A stretch of 64,000 bases of DNA from Myxococcota bacterium (GTDB lineage Bacteria > Myxococcota_C > UBA6777). The position numbers and the translations under genes are program-made. The notes beneath the pieces are model-generated. The model saw only the letters and a list, made by a program, of their open reading frames with translations, had not been told where the DNA came from and made no database searches. How positions within the stretch are numbered: the stretch's first letter is position 1; each line of letters starts with the position of its first letter. Positions 8,372 through 17,278 of this stretch are shown in pieces. Location: contig JAKLKB010000019.1 of the NCBI GenBank assembly GCA_023150835.1, positions 1 to 64,000 on the forward strand. The letters are read 5' to 3'.

Positions 8372-10198
8372 TTGCGTTCTCCGTCTTCTCCGAGCATACC
8401 TTTTCTTCCTGCTGTGGTCCAACGGACTTCTTCTTCGCAGATCCTTGGTTTTGAAAAACGTCTTTTGTGGGCGATGGGGACACGGTTGGCGATGGGGACC
8501 CTTTTGATGGGCGCGACCGTAGCGTACCAACTCCGCCGCAATGTGCATGAAGCCTATCCTGCGGAAAACGCCGTTTTTTGGTTGGTGGGTGCCATCTATG
8601 TGCTGACGTTGCTGTATAGTTTTTTGTTGCCGCGTTTATCGGAGTTTCGACATCTGCATGGGTTTGCGTGGATTCAAAGCGCGGTGGATGTGCTGCTGGT
8701 TACGTTGTTGGTGTTGGCAACGGGATACCAAGAGTCGCTGTTTTTGTTTGCGTATTTGTTGATCATCATCGAAGCAGCGGCGCTGTTGTCTCGGCGGTAT
8801 GCTTTTTTGTTTGCTGCGATCTGCCAAGTCACGTTATTGGGTTTGTTGAGCGCGAGTTTACTTGGGTGGACGCGGTGGTTGGGTTTTTTACGGCAACCAG
8901 CATCTCTGGAACTTTATGATTTTTTGTATGTTTTTTTGGTTTATGGCTCTGCTTTTTTTTTGGTTGCGTTGTTATCGAGCCATTTGGCGGAGCTTTTGCG
9001 ATCGAGCGGCGAGCTGATTCAAGAAAAGCAAAGCCATATCGAGGCATTGTTGACGCAGCATGACGATCTACGGACGTTGCATCGTGATATCGTGATGAGC
9101 CTGAGTTCGGGGTTGGTGACGACGGATGATTTGGGCCGAGTGCAGTTTTTAAACCCTGTGGCATGGGATATCTTGGGTTTGCAGGCCGAACGGACGGGTC
9201 CGATCCAGATCGAAGAGTTGTTGTCGGGTTTGCCTTGGCGCGCCATTCAGTCCAACGAACACCAAGGTTCGCGTTTGGAGATATTGTACGATCGAGAAGA
9301 CGGCCAACAACGCGTGTTGGGGGTATCATGTTCTCCGTTGCGTGATCGCGAAGAGCGTCGCGTAGGTTGGCTGATCTTGTTTCAGGATTTGACGCCGATT
9401 AAAAAGATGGAAGAAAGCGCTCGGCGCAACGAGAGGTTGGCGGCGATCGGTGAATTAGCAGCGGGTTTGGCCCACGAGATCCGCAACCCGCTCGCATCGC
9501 TTTCGGGGGCGGTTCAAATGCTGCAAGAGGCTGTCGATACCCAGCCCGAAGATCGGTTGCTTATGGAGATTGCTGTGCGTGAAACCGAACGACTCAACCA
9601 TCTATTAAGTGACTTTTTGTCGTACGCACGCCCAAAAGAAGCGCAGATCGGCCAACACGAGCTTGGCGGGTTGTTGCAAGGGATGGTGTACTTATTCAAG
9701 CAAGACGAGCGGTTCCAAGATGTGCGTGTTGTCCTTGACTGCCCCGAGAACTGTTCGATCGCGTTCGATCCACAGCTTTTTGAACAAGCGATGTGGAATC
9801 TTTTGATCAACGCGGCTCAAGCAACTCTCCACAAAAAAGGTGTCGTGTCGATCCATGTTTCCCCTGATCCCACAGGCGTGCAGATCGACGTTGTGGACAA
9901 TGGGGTGGGGATCGCTCCTGAGATCCAAAAACGCTTGTTCGATCCGTTTTTTTCGACAAAAGCGGGCGGGACAGGTTTGGGCTTGGCGGTTGTTCAGCGC
10001 ATCGTTGCTGCGCATCATGGGCGCATTGAGGTGTTTTGCCCCAACGAAGGAGGAGCGTGTTTTCGGCTGTTTTTTCCGTTTCATCAGCCCCGCAACGTTG
10101 CCAACGAACGGACTCGCCTTGCCTCGCCTCAGGCAGAAAACGACAGCCGACACAAGGAGACACTTCCGTACCGAACACCTCGGGAGGGATCCGCATGA
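8372..10198 (+). CDS. pilS: PilS-type sensor histidine kinase
   Basis: A 608-aa kinase. Six hydrophobic segments (about 30-205) are followed by a coiled linker, a PAS domain (about 230-340), HisKA with phospho-acceptor His about 368 (AAGLAHEIRNPLASL), and HATPase with N box NLLINAAQA (477-485), DNGVGI (509-514) and GGTGLGL (532-538). This order is that of PilS, the membrane kinase that reads pilin levels in the inner membrane and signals to PilR. The start is TTG at 8372, chosen for the AAAGGTGG 10 bases upstream. A start at an internal ATG would cut into the first membrane segment. Its TGA overlaps the pilR ATG (ATGA), so translation is coupled. Confidence 0.9.
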   Translation: MRSPSSPSIPFLPAVVQRTSSSQILGFEKRLLWAMGTRLAMGTLLMGATVAYQLRRNVHEAYPAENAVFWLVGAIYVLTLLYSFLLPRLSEFRHLHGFAWIQSAVDVLLVTLLVLATGYQESLFLFAYLLIIIEAAALLSRRYAFLFAAICQVTLLGLLSASLLGWTRWLGFLRQPASLELYDFLYVFLVYGSAFFLVALLSSHLAELLRSSGELIQEKQSHIEALLTQHDDLRTLHRDIVMSLSSGLVTTDDLGRVQFLNPVAWDILGLQAERTGPIQIEELLSGLPWRAIQSNEHQGSRLEILYDREDGQQRVLGVSCSPLRDREERRVGWLILFQDLTPIKKMEESARRNERLAAIGELAAGLAHEIRNPLASLSGAVQMLQEAVDTQPEDRLLMEIAVRETERLNHLLSDFLSYARPKEAQIGQHELGGLLQGMVYLFKQDERFQDVRVVLDCPENCSIAFDPQLFEQAMWNLLINAAQATLHKKGVVSIHVSPDPTGVQIDVVDNGVGIAPEIQKRLFDPFFSTKAGGTGLGLAVVQRIVAAHHGRIEVFCPNEGGACFRLFFPFHQPRNVANERTRLASPQAENDSRHKETLPYRTPREGSA

Positions 10199-11595
10199 AG
10201 CGTGTATTGGTGGTCGATGATGAACCCTCGATGCGAGAGGTTCTCTCGTTGTTGATGCGTCGAGCGGGATGTTCTGTTGAGGCGGCTTCGGATGGAGCCG
10301 AAGCCATCGCGTGGTTGGAACGAGAAGAATTTGATGTGGTGTTTACTGATCTGAAAATGCCCGGACAAATCGATGGCATCGGTGTTTTGCGGCATGTTCG
10401 TTCGGTTTCTACGTCCACCCAAGTGATCGTCTTGACGGCCTTTGCTACCGCCGAAACGGCCATCGAAGCCATGCGCCTCGGAGCGTACGACTACGTTCAA
10501 AAACCTTTTAAAAATAAAGAGATCGAAGCCGTCTTAGAAAAGTCCTTGGAGAAGCGAGCGTTGCTCCAAGAGAATCGCCTTTTGCGCTACGAACTGCACG
10601 AGCGCTATCAGTTTGGAAACCTTGTCGGCAAAAGTTTGCCCATGCAGTCGGTCTTTGAGATGATGCGCAAGGTGATCGACACCAAAGTTAACGTCTTGAT
10701 CTTGGGGGAGTCTGGGACAGGAAAAGAGCTTGTGGCGCGTGCGCTTCACTACAACAGCCAACGCAAAGAACGCCCTTTTGTTGCGATCAACTGCGGTGCG
10801 ATCCCTGAAAATTTGCTTGAAAGCGAGTTGTTTGGCCATGCCAAAGGAGCTTTTACGGGCGCAGATCGCGACAAGATCGGTCTTTTTCAGTTGGCCGATG
10901 GTGGTACGTTGTTTCTTGATGAGATCGGCGAGATGCCGCTGTCCCTCCAAGTTAAACTGCTGCGGGTTCTCCAAGATCGTTGTTTGCGCCCGCTTGGAGG
11001 CCAAAAAGATATCTCCTTGGATGTGCGCTTGATCGCCGCCACCAACCGTCCGCTCAAAGAAGAAGTTCGTCAAGGACGTTTTCGTGAGGACTTGTTTTTC
11101 CGACTCAATGTGGTGTCTATTCAGATGCCCGCATTGCGCGATCGTACGGACGATATCCCTTTGCTTGCGACTGCTTTCTTGAATCGAGCGGCGCAAGAGT
11201 TGCAGCGGCCTGTTCGCTCCATTTCTCGTGAGGCGATGGAGATCCTGCTTCGTTATGCGTATCCCGGCAACGTGCGCGAGCTTCAGAACATCATCGAACG
11301 TGCGGTCTTGCTTGCCAACGCGACAGAGGTCTTGCCCGAAGACTTGATCCATTTGTCCGAACATCCTAAACCCCAACACAAGGCAACACCCCTTATCGTC
11401 TCAAAGTTGCCAACAGAGGGATTGGAGGTGTACCTTGCTTCGGTTGAGCGAGATATCTTGCTCGAAGCGTTGCGCCAAGCGGGTGGTGTGCGAACAGATG
11501 CCGCGAAATTGTTACAGATTTCCTTTCGCTCCTTGCGTTATCGCCTGAGCAAGTTGGACATTGAAGGCGACGCAGAAGAAAACAAGACGGTCTGA
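10195..11595 (+). CDS. pilR: PilR/NtrC-family sigma-54-dependent response regulator
   Basis: A 466-aa regulator with three parts. The receiver (1-120) has acidic pocket DDE (8-10), phospho-Asp 52 and Lys in VQKPF. The AAA+ domain has Walker A GESGTGKE (171-178), GAFTGA loop at 218-223 that contacts sigma-54, and Walker B GTLFLDEIGEM. The C-terminus has a Fis-type helix-turn-helix (DAAKLLQISFRSLRYRLSKL). The intact GAFTGA implies an active sigma-54 activator. By position after pilS it should be its partner and should act on pilin promoters. A fitting -24/-12 element lies before the pilin gene at 14359-15015. The start at 10195 follows GGGAGGG and overlaps the pilS stop. Confidence 0.93.
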   Translation: MKRVLVVDDEPSMREVLSLLMRRAGCSVEAASDGAEAIAWLEREEFDVVFTDLKMPGQIDGIGVLRHVRSVSTSTQVIVLTAFATAETAIEAMRLGAYDYVQKPFKNKEIEAVLEKSLEKRALLQENRLLRYELHERYQFGNLVGKSLPMQSVFEMMRKVIDTKVNVLILGESGTGKELVARALHYNSQRKERPFVAINCGAIPENLLESELFGHAKGAFTGADRDKIGLFQLADGGTLFLDEIGEMPLSLQVKLLRVLQDRCLRPLGGQKDISLDVRLIAATNRPLKEEVRQGRFREDLFFRLNVVSIQMPALRDRTDDIPLLATAFLNRAAQELQRPVRSISREAMEILLRYAYPGNVRELQNIIERAVLLANATEVLPEDLIHLSEHPKPQHKATPLIVSKLPTEGLEVYLASVERDILLEALRQAGGVRTDAAKLLQISFRSLRYRLSKLDIEGDAEENKTV

Positions 11596-11623
11596 GAGAC
11601 CACACGAAAAAGGAGAGTTCGTC

Positions 11624-12253
11624 GTGAAAAAACAACCCCACCCCCGATCTGGCGGGTTTACGCTGGTCGAAGTGATGATAGTCGTGGTGATCGTTGGTAT
11701 TTTGGCGGCAGTCGCCGTTCCGTCTTATCGAAAATATGTCTTGTGGTCCCGCGCCCAAGAGCCCATCACTTTGCTCCCCCAGATCCGCTTGAAAGAAGAG
11801 ATGTACTTCCAAGACAACAACCGATTCTTGTCGGCAGCAGCTTATCCTCGCGGGACAGGCGTTGTCTTCCAAGGCGACCCACAGCCGTGGGTTGATCCAA
11901 GCACACACACAAGCCAAGGCGTTCGCAACTGGTCTGTTCTTCAGTTTCAACCCGCCACGCGTTCCGTCTATTTTCGTTATTGGGTCAAGCGTGTGCGTGT
12001 CGCTCCCGGAGGCCCTATCACCGCAGAGGTCGAACCCAGCGGAACCACGATCCAGCCAACGGGGGGCGATGGAAGCACATGCGGGGGGATGATCCGCGAA
12101 ACTTTTTTTGATGTGACTGCCGAAACCTTCGTTGCCTGCGCGGATGGTTCGCTCAAAACAGGCGTTTGTACCCCCACAGGGGCGTCTTGCAAGATGCGTT
12201 TTGGGATATCGGGCGTTATCGGCCAAGGAAAGGTCCACTATTCTTTGGATTGA
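11624..12253 (+). CDS. type IV pilin-like protein
   Basis: A 209-aa prepilin. A short basic leader ends in G|FTLVEVMIVVVIVGILAAVAVPSY, the class III signal cut by PilD with Glu at +5 and a long hydrophobic helix. The globular part has two Cys pairs late in the sequence (CGGM, CADG, VCTP, SCKM) that could form the C-terminal disulfide loop. It differs strongly from the two pilins on the other strand and is probably a minor pilin or pseudopilin. The GTG start follows AAAAGGAGAG at good spacing. An in-frame upstream ATG inside pilR lacks a ribosome binding site. It probably belongs to the pilC-pilS-pilR transcript. Confidence 0.85.
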   Translation: MKKQPHPRSGGFTLVEVMIVVVIVGILAAVAVPSYRKYVLWSRAQEPITLLPQIRLKEEMYFQDNNRFLSAAAYPRGTGVVFQGDPQPWVDPSTHTSQGVRNWSVLQFQPATRSVYFRYWVKRVRVAPGGPITAEVEPSGTTIQPTGGDGSTCGGMIRETFFDVTAETFVACADGSLKTGVCTPTGASCKMRFGISGVIGQGKVHYSLD

Positions 12254-12326
12254 GGGGGGCTTGGTCTTTGTTTCTGCCGACGAGATGGATCGCGTACAAA
12301 CGCCGTCATGCGAGGTTGCGGAATGC

Positions 12327-13322
12327 TTAGCGTGGGGGGGATATGCAGGAGTCGGGGGAGGGTTGTGTGAGTAAAAACGGTTGTTTTTCTCGTAGCGACG
12401 GGTCAAGGGAGACGTGCCCAAACAATGCCCTCGGCATATAGGGCGCTTGTGTTTGCCACCGCTTTGTAAAGCGTTGTTCTTGGCAAAGGGCGATTTGGGT
12501 TCGTTGACTGGCGCAATATCGGTGTAATCGTTCGCGGATATGTTGGAGGCTTTCAGGGTTGTTGGAGCGCCACAAGATATCCGTCAGATAATTGCAGATC
12601 AGGCGGGGGTCTCCTTGGTTTTGGCGCAGTAGTCCTGCGGCTTGGCTTCCGATGTAGGGCGGAGCGTTGGGCTTTGCTGCCGCTTCCATCAAATAGCGCG
12701 CTCCAATGCGTTTCATGCAGACACGCGTTTTTCGGACGAGCGTATCGCGTGGCCATCTCTCAGGCGCAGCGCGTTGACAATGGTCGAGGTGATCTTGATG
12801 CAGTTGTGCTTTGCTTTGGCGTCCCAAGTCGATCTCAAAGATGTAGGCCATCGCGATGGCGTTGGGAAAATAGTAATCGTCAGGAAATTGCTCGCGCCCT
12901 TTTTGGAGGATATACAAACTTTCCATCATCTCTCGACGGGTGTGTTGGTGGCGGTTATAAACGTTGAGCGTAGCCGCCCATTCGTAGGCGAAACGATACT
13001 TGGGGTCAAGGGCATAGATGGCCTCGAAATATTGTGTAACCCAACGGATGCTGCTTCTTTTGTCGCTAAAGTGTTCCCCTGCGTAAAGCAACGCACGTAT
13101 CCATACAAGATCACTCAAGAAAGCGCGATACCCTACGGAAAGTCGCTTGAGGGTTGGGGGCGATGGAAGGTAATACAGATCGCTGCTTTTTTGCCCCAAC
13201 ATCGCGTGCTGGAGGCGCATTTCTTGTCGAAAAGCCAACACGCCACCCAACGCCGCCAAAAAGACGAACCCTGTAACGGATCTCCTCAAAAAACAGCGAT
13301 TCCAGATCGAGAAACGAGGCAT
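12327..13322 (-). CDS. membrane-anchored TPR-like protein linked to the pilin genes
   Basis: A 331-aa protein. One N-terminal membrane anchor (about 13-30) is followed by a periplasmic helical part. LPSPPTLKRLSVGYRAFLSDLVWIRALLY and LDPKYRFAYEWAATLNVY are typical of TPR-like proteins seen beside pilin genes in deltaproteobacterial lineages. That context is recalled rather than searched. Helical repeats run to about 260, after which the tail is basic and Gln-rich. The ATG at 13322 follows GGGAAG. An upstream in-frame TTG is unlikely. It lies 45 bp downstream of pilin gene 13368-14000 on the same strand, with a hairpin between. A role in pilus assembly or stability is inference. Confidence 0.6.
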   Translation of the reverse strand: MPRFSIWNRCFLRRSVTGFVFLAALGGVLAFRQEMRLQHAMLGQKSSDLYYLPSPPTLKRLSVGYRAFLSDLVWIRALLYAGEHFSDKRSSIRWVTQYFEAIYALDPKYRFAYEWAATLNVYNRHQHTRREMMESLYILQKGREQFPDDYYFPNAIAMAYIFEIDLGRQSKAQLHQDHLDHCQRAAPERWPRDTLVRKTRVCMKRIGARYLMEAAAKPNAPPYIGSQAAGLLRQNQGDPRLICNYLTDILWRSNNPESLQHIRERLHRYCASQRTQIALCQEQRFTKRWQTQAPYMPRALFGHVSLDPSLREKQPFLLTQPSPDSCISPPR

Positions 13323-13332
13323 CGTTCTTCCC

Positions 13333-13351
13333 AAAAGCCGTTCGGCTTTTT
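13333..13351 (-). terminator. hairpin between pilin and TPR-like gene
   Basis: AAAAGCCGTTCGGCTTTTT is a perfect short stem-loop 16 bases past the pilin stop. On the minus strand only four T follow the stem, so it may be a partial terminator that lowers TPR-like gene expression relative to pilin. The ribosome binding site of the TPR-like gene follows immediately. Confidence 0.6.
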
Positions 13352-13367
13352 GTGTGTTGAGGCGCGA

Positions 13368-14000
13368 CTACTCAAGTGGATCGCGCTTGACGATATTGGA
13401 CTGCTCGATCTCTCCGTTGAGCGGGCTGATGTTCCCTCGAAATCGGTAATCCGAGAAGCTTTGATCGCAATCGAGGTCGGCTCGTGCGGCAACCATGAAG
13501 CTCGACACAGTACCCATCCCTGACGATGCGTACGCGTACTGGAAATAATGCGCTTTGTCAATGTTGTACTGGAGGCGCACCCAAAGCGGGCCCAGCCACC
13601 TTGATGTATCACGGATGTAGAGCGACATTCCGTTCGTACAAGGAGGATCCGTGGGCTGTGATGCGTGAAAGTTGCCTGCTTGCCCCCACTTTACGACGGC
13701 GTTGAGCTGTGTGTCCTCGCCTGTGCTATTGGTCAAGATGTCGCCTACGTTCGCAAGGTTGTTTGGAAAATGGTGGGGGATGGGGTTTCCATCGATCGTG
13801 TTGGTGTGTTCTTCGTTGTACCAGATCGTCGAACCTCGGCTGATGACACTAAAGCCAATGCCCACTTCGGACGTTTTGGACTGTCGAGTAAATCGTAGGT
13901 AGCTTGGAATGGCTACCACCGCAAGAATTCCAATGATCGCAACAACGATCATCAATTCGACCAGTGTAAACCCTTGTTGTTTTTTTGACAGGCGTCGCAT
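13368..14000 (-). CDS. type IV pilin, paralogue 1
   Basis: A 210-aa prepilin with leader MRRLSKKQQG|FTLVELMIVVAIIGILAVVAIPSY, the PilD cleavage pattern with Glu5. The globular domain ends with the same last ten residues (SNIVKRDPLE) as the neighbouring pilin at 14359-15015. The two also share YLRFTRQ-KTSEV, IDKAHYFQY and ARADxDCDxxxSDYRxRGN, so they arose by duplication. Only a few Cys are present (PPCTNG, LDCDQS), perhaps one disulfide. The ATG follows AAGGAG. No sigma-54 element was found upstream; TATACT at 14047-14052 (minus strand) could be a -10 but lacks a good -35. It is probably a minor or alternative major pilin. Confidence 0.9.
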   Translation of the reverse strand: MRRLSKKQQGFTLVELMIVVAIIGILAVVAIPSYLRFTRQSKTSEVGIGFSVISRGSTIWYNEEHTNTIDGNPIPHHFPNNLANVGDILTNSTGEDTQLNAVVKWGQAGNFHASQPTDPPCTNGMSLYIRDTSRWLGPLWVRLQYNIDKAHYFQYAYASSGMGTVSSFMVAARADLDCDQSFSDYRFRGNISPLNGEIEQSNIVKRDPLE

Positions 14001-14302
14001 CGTACGCTCCTTCGTCTCTCGTAAAATAGGCCAAAAAACATGACTAAGTATATTCGTCTCTTCTTTATGATCGGGGTTGTATTCGTCTTTTCCTTGGACG
14101 GGCCGACGTTCGAGGCTGATCTTGCTCTTGTTCTATTTGACTCGAAAGTCTTTTGCTCTCCCCATGCTAGAACGGCTCACCGAACATGACACGCTTCTTT
14201 TGATGTTTCAAGATTTGTACTCGATGTCTGTTTTCGTGTAAGAAGGACTGCACGCGGGCAAGGGAGGGCGGGAGGGGGAGGCAATGAAACAGGCAGAAAA
14301 AC

Positions 14303-14336
14303 AAAACCCCCTCATGTTTTCACATAGGGGGTTTTA
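14303..14336 (-). terminator. intrinsic terminator of pilin paralogue 2
   Basis: The stem AAAACCCCCT / AGGGGGTTTT encloses a 13-base loop, with a further T-rich stretch on the minus strand. It lies 23 bases past the pilin stop at 14359. The rest of 14001-14302 holds the upstream region of paralogue 1 and no recognisable gene. Confidence 0.85.
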
Positions 14337-14358
14337 AGAAACCTTGGGATTGGCTTGG

Positions 14359-15015
14359 TTATTCGAGGGGGTCACGCTTGACGATGTTGGAGCGTTCCAC
14401 TTCGCCTGTCACGGTGTTGACGTTTCCTCGGAGGCGATAGTCCGAGTAGGTAGCGTCGCAGTCGATGTCTGCACGTGCAACAACCATGTAAAGAGCTCCG
14501 GTTCCGACGCCGCTGGTGCCGTAGTAGTATTGGAAGTAGTGTGCTTTGTCGATACCAAACTGAACGCGTTTCCAGATCAAACCTTCCCAGTTGTTGGTGT
14601 TTTTCGTATAAAGAGATTGACCAACGTTGGGTGCCGTGCAAGGGGCGTTTGCGGGACTCGAAGCGCTACCTGCGTTGTCAGGTGTGGTACCCCACGTGCT
14701 GACGGTATCTCCAAGCTCGACGGAACCGGGGGCCGGAATACCGCTGCTCATGTCGTTTTGGGCGCTGCTGGTGGGGAAGTGGCGGACGACAGGGTTACCG
14801 CTTGCGGTGTCCGTGTGTTCGTCGTTGTACCAACCCGTTGCACCTTTGCTGACGGCTGCCAAGTTGACGGTGACTTCAGAGGTTTTGGCTTGGCGGGTAA
14901 AGCGGAGATAGGTGGGGATGGCGACGACAGCGAGGATACCGATGATCGCGACAACGATCATCAATTCCACGAGGGTGAAACCTTGTTGGGACTTTTTGCG
15001 GAATTTGCTCAGCAT
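14359..15015 (-). CDS. pilA: type IV major pilin candidate (PilA), paralogue 2
   Basis: A 218-aa prepilin. The leader MLSKFRKKSQQG is followed by FTLVELMIVVAIIGILAVVAIPTY; Glu5 and the long helix are intact. The globular part is Gly/Ser/Thr-rich with a Cys pair (NAPCTAPN, ADIDCDAT) and ends in SNIVKRDPLE. A strong ribosome binding site (AAGGAG) precedes the ATG at 15015. A sigma-54 -24/-12 element lies about 100 bases upstream and a good terminator follows, so of the three pilins this is the best candidate for the PilR-controlled major subunit. An upstream in-frame extension is untranslated leader. Confidence 0.92.
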   Translation of the reverse strand: MLSKFRKKSQQGFTLVELMIVVAIIGILAVVAIPTYLRFTRQAKTSEVTVNLAAVSKGATGWYNDEHTDTASGNPVVRHFPTSSAQNDMSSGIPAPGSVELGDTVSTWGTTPDNAGSASSPANAPCTAPNVGQSLYTKNTNNWEGLIWKRVQFGIDKAHYFQYYYGTSGVGTGALYMVVARADIDCDATYSDYRLRGNVNTVTGEVERSNIVKRDPLE

Positions 15016-15117
15016 GGGAAGCTCCTTGCTTGGTGGATGGTGCGCAGGGGTTTTGCGCGGGGTGTGGTTCTGCTCAATCAAGAACAACCACAAACGGTTG
15101 ATGTTTTTTTTCTCTAA

Positions 15118-15131
15118 GCATAACGTGTGCC
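15118..15131 (-). promoter_or_regulatory. sigma-54 (-24/-12) promoter of pilA
   Basis: On the minus strand the sequence reads GGCACACGTTATGC, a GG-N10-GC element close to the consensus (T)GGCAC-N5-TTGC. The predicted start near 15106 leaves a leader of about 90 bases before the pilA ATG. This fits a PilS/PilR-controlled pilin gene; pilR lies 4 kb away. Confidence 0.7.
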
Positions 15132-15224
15132 TTCTCCTTGATGTGGTGTAAACAACAAACAATAGCCCGATGTTGTGCTTTTTGGTGGGAGAAGGGCTAC
15201 AGGCCAATCGGGGCGGCAGAGCTC

Positions 15225-15270
15225 GCCAGTGACAAATCCCGTCAGTGACAAATCCCGTCAGTGACAAAAT
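15225..15270. repeat. 16-bp tandem repeat, about 3 copies
   Basis: The unit GTCAGTGACAAATCCC (first copy GCCAGTG...) begins at 15225, 15241 and 15257. The last copy merges into an inverted repeat GTGAC-N7-GTCAC that reaches the stop codon of the peptidase gene. It sits between the convergence-free 3' end of that gene and the pilA promoter region. Confidence 0.8.
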
Positions 15271-15273
15271 TGG

Positions 15274-16500
15274 TCACTTGGGAGGGCTTTCTTTGTTGCT
15301 GGGGGGAGCTTGTTGGGATGGAAAGTCGTCTTTGTTGTTGTGAAGCGCTTCCAAAGCGCGACGAAGTTCTGGATAGGAAAGCGAAGCGTTGGAGGGAGGA
15401 AGTGCCGAGAGGAGATCGCTCGGTGGATCTTCTGGGGAGGGATCGTCGTGCATCTGGGCGATCTGTTGCTTTCGCAGGGCTTTTTGGCGGAGGTAGAAGA
15501 AGGGGAGAAGGAGGCTAAAAAGCGTGAGCCACAGCGTTTCGTGGGCCAACAGAGCGATCCAATGGTAATGGCTGCGCAGGTGTTGTTGCCAAGCAGGGAG
15601 CAGCCGAGCGTGAGGTTGTCCAAGGACGTTTGTGAGAGCGTGATCAAAGGACTGACCTGCGCGCAGAAGTTCGAGGACGCGGGGCAGAAGATCTGGGGCG
15701 TGGCTGCGCAAAAATTGGAGGTGCGCAAAGCTGGTAGCGTAGGCGAGCGTGGCGGAGGAGCCATCTGTGGGAAAGCGCCGTGAGAGCGAGGGGATCGGAG
15801 GAATACGACCGCTGATCTGGGCGGTTGCGAGGGTAAGGAAGCGGTCAAATGCGGTGTTGTCGTTGGATTGTTGCATCGCGACGGCTTCGACAAACCAAAG
15901 AGGCATCGGTTCAAATCGGGCTGCGCGGAAAAGTATCAAGTGGCTGAGTTCGTGAACGAAGGTTTGATAGATCTGAGGGAAGCCTTGGCCGGGTTGTTGG
16001 CGCAATGTCATCAGCCCTTGGCGTGGGTATGCGAGGCCGGCGATCCATGCGTGCGGTGTCCATGCGTGCGGCTGGATCGCGGCATAGTCGCGATCCACGC
16101 GGGCCATACGGATCTCGAAGTGGGCGTGTTCTTTGTAGCCGAGTTCTTCGGCGATACGCAGATAATCTTGTTCCATCCGTTCGGCGATGCGCCGGGCAAG
16201 CCAAGCCAGATCGGTCGGATAGCGCAGCGTAAAGTGCTTGGTGCGCAGCGTGTGTGGGAGTTGCTTGGGAACGGTGGGGGCTGCTTGGTTCGACGGATTT
16301 TGCGATGGTTGCGTCTTGTGTTGCGAGGCTTGTTGTTTGGGGGCCGCATACGGAGGCTTGTTTGCGGGGCGAAGTGGCCTTGTAAGAGGTGAAGGCTGCG
16401 GATCGAAAGGCGGTTGCGTCTCTCCCTTTTGGGGAGAACCTACCCAAAGCAGACCCACAAAAACCAGCCAACGAAAGCGATTGAAAAGATGGTCACGCAT
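15274..16500 (-). CDS. gluzincin-type membrane metallopeptidase (peptidase MA-like)
   Basis: A 408-aa protein. An N-terminal signal or anchor segment (about 8-22) is followed by a Pro/Gln-rich linker (30-85) and a catalytic domain with zinc motif HELSH (183-187) and second Glu at about 205 in WFVEAVAMQ, the gluzincin pattern of the peptidase MA family. Near the C-terminus a membrane segment (about 330-352) is followed by a charged, Pro/Ser/Asn-rich cytosolic tail. The catalytic domain should be periplasmic. The ATG at 16500 overlaps the end of yggS (ATGCGTGA), so translation is probably coupled; no separate ribosome binding site is visible because the region is an 18-bp repeat. An upstream in-frame extension would only translate that repeat. 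The substrate is unknown. Confidence 0.75.
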   Translation of the reverse strand: MRDHLFNRFRWLVFVGLLWVGSPQKGETQPPFDPQPSPLTRPLRPANKPPYAAPKQQASQHKTQPSQNPSNQAAPTVPKQLPHTLRTKHFTLRYPTDLAWLARRIAERMEQDYLRIAEELGYKEHAHFEIRMARVDRDYAAIQPHAWTPHAWIAGLAYPRQGLMTLRQQPGQGFPQIYQTFVHELSHLILFRAARFEPMPLWFVEAVAMQQSNDNTAFDRFLTLATAQISGRIPPIPSLSRRFPTDGSSATLAYATSFAHLQFLRSHAPDLLPRVLELLRAGQSFDHALTNVLGQPHARLLPAWQQHLRSHYHWIALLAHETLWLTLFSLLLPFFYLRQKALRKQQIAQMHDDPSPEDPPSDLLSALPPSNASLSYPELRRALEALHNNKDDFPSQQAPPSNKESPPK

Positions 16501-17278
16501 GGGAGTCTTCGGAGGGATGGGAGTCTTCGGAGGGATGGGAGTCTTCGGAGGGATGGGAGTCTTCGGAGGGATGGGAGTCTTCGGGGGAGGGGCGCTCGCC
16601 AAACAGGGCTGTACCGACGCGGATAAAGGTTGCGCCTTCTTGGATGGCGACGGCAAAGTCGTGGCTCATACCCATTGAGAGGTGCGGGAGAGGGTGGCCT
16701 GTTTGTTCTTGGAGTTGGTCCCGCCAACGCCGTAACGCTTGGAAGAACGGGCGTGTGGCTTCTGGATCTTCGTAGAGCGGAGGGATCACCATCAGGCCTT
16801 GGATGACGATGTGGGCGGGGGCTTGTTGGAGGATCTCGCGGGCCTCTTCGAGGCGATTGATCCCTGATTTTTGAGATTCGTGGGCGACATTGCATTGAAG
16901 GAGCGCATGGAGCGGGAGATCGGGTGGTTGGCGTTTGGCGAGTTCTTGGAGAAGCGCGACGCTATCGAGGGTGTGGAGCCATGCTGTGCGTCCCACGATA
17001 TACTTGCATTTGTTGCGTTGCAGCGGTCCGATCAGATGCCAGCGCAGCGCAGGGCAAGTTGCGGTGAGGTCGTCGGCTTTTTGACGCCATTCTTGGATGT
17101 AATTTTCGCCAAAGTCGCGCAGCCCCGCATCGTAGGCTTCTTGGAGGGCGGTGCTGGGGTGCATTTTGGACACGCCCACCAATGTCACTTCGTTGCGAGC
17201 GCGGCCTGCTTGGTCACAAGCGGCTTGGATCGCTTGTTCGATGGCGTTGAGGCGTTGTGAAAAGGATGTGGCGTTCAA
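16493..17278 (-). CDS. yggS: YggS/PROSC-family pyridoxal-phosphate homeostasis protein with a repeat tail
   Basis: A 261-aa protein. It has the family's alanine-racemase-like TIM barrel: PLP-lysine motif LVGVSKMHP, FGENYIQEW, WHLIGPLQRNK, a SVALLQEL segment, GLMVIPPLY and LSMGMSHDFAVAIQEGATFIRVGTALFG. The family binds PLP and buffers vitamin B6 and amino-acid pools. After the FG end the protein carries about five DSHPSE repeats not seen in normal YggS (about 230 aa). The start is taken as TTG at 17278, preceded by AGGAGC at 5 bases; longer versions would translate the duplicated maf 3' end. It sits in a maf-yggS-peptidase operon with overlapping or abutting genes. Confidence 0.88.
   Translation of the reverse strand: MNATSFSQRLNAIEQAIQAACDQAGRARNEVTLVGVSKMHPSTALQEAYDAGLRDFGENYIQEWRQKADDLTATCPALRWHLIGPLQRNKCKYIVGRTAWLHTLDSVALLQELAKRQPPDLPLHALLQCNVAHESQKSGINRLEEAREILQQAPAHIVIQGLMVIPPLYEDPEATRPFFQALRRWRDQLQEQTGHPLPHLSMGMSHDFAVAIQEGATFIRVGTALFGERPSPEDSHPSEDSHPSEDSHPSEDSHPSEDSHA
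16501..16588. repeat. 18-bp tandem repeat at the 3' end of yggS
   Basis: The unit GGGAGTCTTCGGAGGGAT begins at 16501, 16519, 16537, 16555 and 16573. On the minus strand it encodes the six-residue DSHPSE repeats that end YggS. It also abuts the start codon of the following peptidase gene. Confidence 0.92.
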
